This document shows positions 63,697-64,000 of a stretch of 64,000 bases of DNA, piece by piece. The notes below the pieces were generated by a model that made no database searches, had not been told where the DNA came from, and saw only the letters and a program-made list of their open reading frames with translations. Positions within the stretch are counted from its first letter, which is position 1, and the number at the start of each line of letters is the position of its first letter. Both the position numbers and the translations under genes were made by a program. The DNA comes from Paenibacillus pabuli NBRC 13638 (lineage in GTDB: Bacteria > Bacillota > Bacilli > Paenibacillales > Paenibacillaceae), in the NCBI RefSeq assembly GCF_001514495.1, contig NZ_BCNM01000007.1:186001-250000 (forward strand). The letters run 5' to 3'.

Positions 63697-64000
63697 ATGT
63701 CTAACAATAAAGTTGTGTTATATATTGCGATGAGTCTGGATGGGTACATTGCAAGATTGGATGGTTCGGTGGATTGGCTGTTCGATGTGGAAGGCGATGG
63801 TGGGGATAACGGGTATGGCGAGTTCTATTCAACGATTGGATCAGTCGTTATGGGACGTCTTACGTATGAAGAGGTGCTCAAGCTGTCAGAGGATTTCCCC
63901 TATGCAGATCGCCCGACGTATGTACTTTCCCGTTCCAAACAAGCCCCTGCACCACATGTACAATTTACAGATGAGGCTGTGGAGAACCTGATTCCCCGAT
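63697..64000 (+). CDS. Dihydrofolate reductase-like (RibD C-terminal family) protein, N-terminal part
   Basis: About 101 residues are visible before the window ends. KVVLYIAMSLDGYIARLDGSVDWL, VVMGRLTYEEVL and PTYVLSRSKQ are typical of the YyaP/YwjB type of the DHFR superfamily, NADPH-binding reductases of unknown substrate. The ATG at 63697 is favoured (GGGAG eight bases upstream); 63691 is the alternative. Divergent from the WYL regulator gene, which commonly flanks such genes. Confidence 0.85.
   Translation, partial: MSNNKVVLYIAMSLDGYIARLDGSVDWLFDVEGDGGDNGYGEFYSTIGSVVMGRLTYEEVLKLSEDFPYADRPTYVLSRSKQAPAPHVQFTDEAVENLIPR

Noticed and set aside
1..64000. CRISPR array, tRNA or rRNA genes, intact prophage
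   Set aside because: No regularly spaced repeats, no cloverleaf or rRNA core sequence and no block of phage structural genes were seen on reading the window; a dedicated scan was not run.

Overview
The window looks like a Paenibacillus-type Firmicute chromosome. The grounds are strong GGAGG ribosome binding sites with frequent GTG/TTG starts, S-layer-homology (SLH) proteins, a T-box leader, a Spo0E-family phosphatase, secreted plant-polysaccharide hydrolases and many lipoproteins. No rRNA, tRNA, CRISPR array or intact mobile element was seen. The species assignment is inference.

Layout. 0-5 kb: the start of a SAM methyltransferase gene behind a T-box whose specifier reads UGU (Cys), an ECF sigma/anti-sigma pair, a PhnA-like Zn-ribbon protein and a VanZ/RDD membrane protein. 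5-13 kb: a carboxylesterase, a metallophosphoesterase/SMR/HAD operon, a sugar-type ABC importer lacking its ATPase, and a divergent GbsR-type regulator. 13.4-23 kb: an AT-richer block with a 1684-residue SLH surface protein, a kinase with two kinase modules around a receiver domain, and a response regulator with a SARP/BTAD output; the same 11-bp tandem repeat precedes the SLH gene and the kinase gene. 23-30 kb: a second SLH protein, glycerate kinase, a papain-fold hydrolase and a CdsA-like enzyme. 30-33 kb: an accessory patch with an IS5-type relic, an AT-rich lipoprotein, a leaderless GH24 lysozyme and a transporter stump. 33-42 kb: fused Ada, a PEP-mutase-like enzyme, a YtrA-type GntR/ABC operon, a Spo0E-like gene, an RRNPP-type peptide receptor with an overlapping secreted propeptide gene, an aldo/keto reductase and a lipid kinase. 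42-51 kb: an LRR surface protein, GH30, GH10 xylanase, an MFS exporter and a large secreted nucleotidase. 51-55 kb: a glycosyltransferase, CdtB-like nuclease and MACPF pore-former operon. 55-57 kb: a macrolide phosphotransferase (Mph) behind a stalling-type attenuator with leader peptide MANFVRLR. 57-64 kb: a DbpA helicase, a GH43/CBM32 enzyme, two GNAT acetyltransferases (one with leader peptide MIITITIGPIF), a CD3324-like protein and a WYL regulator divergent from a truncated DHFR-like gene.

Strongest finds: (1) the CdtB-like nuclease and MACPF protein encoded in one operon, a candidate pore-plus-nuclease toxin; (2) the mph attenuator, with leader peptide, antiterminator and terminator all legible; (3) the RRNPP receptor and propeptide pair; (4) the SARP two-component/SLH locus with matching operator-like repeats; (5) an internally deleted IS3 element with a CTC duplication that split the terminator shared by the toxin operon and the nucleotidase gene; (6) two parS-like sites with the same 14-base core. 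Functions come from reading the translations against remembered families; no database search was run.
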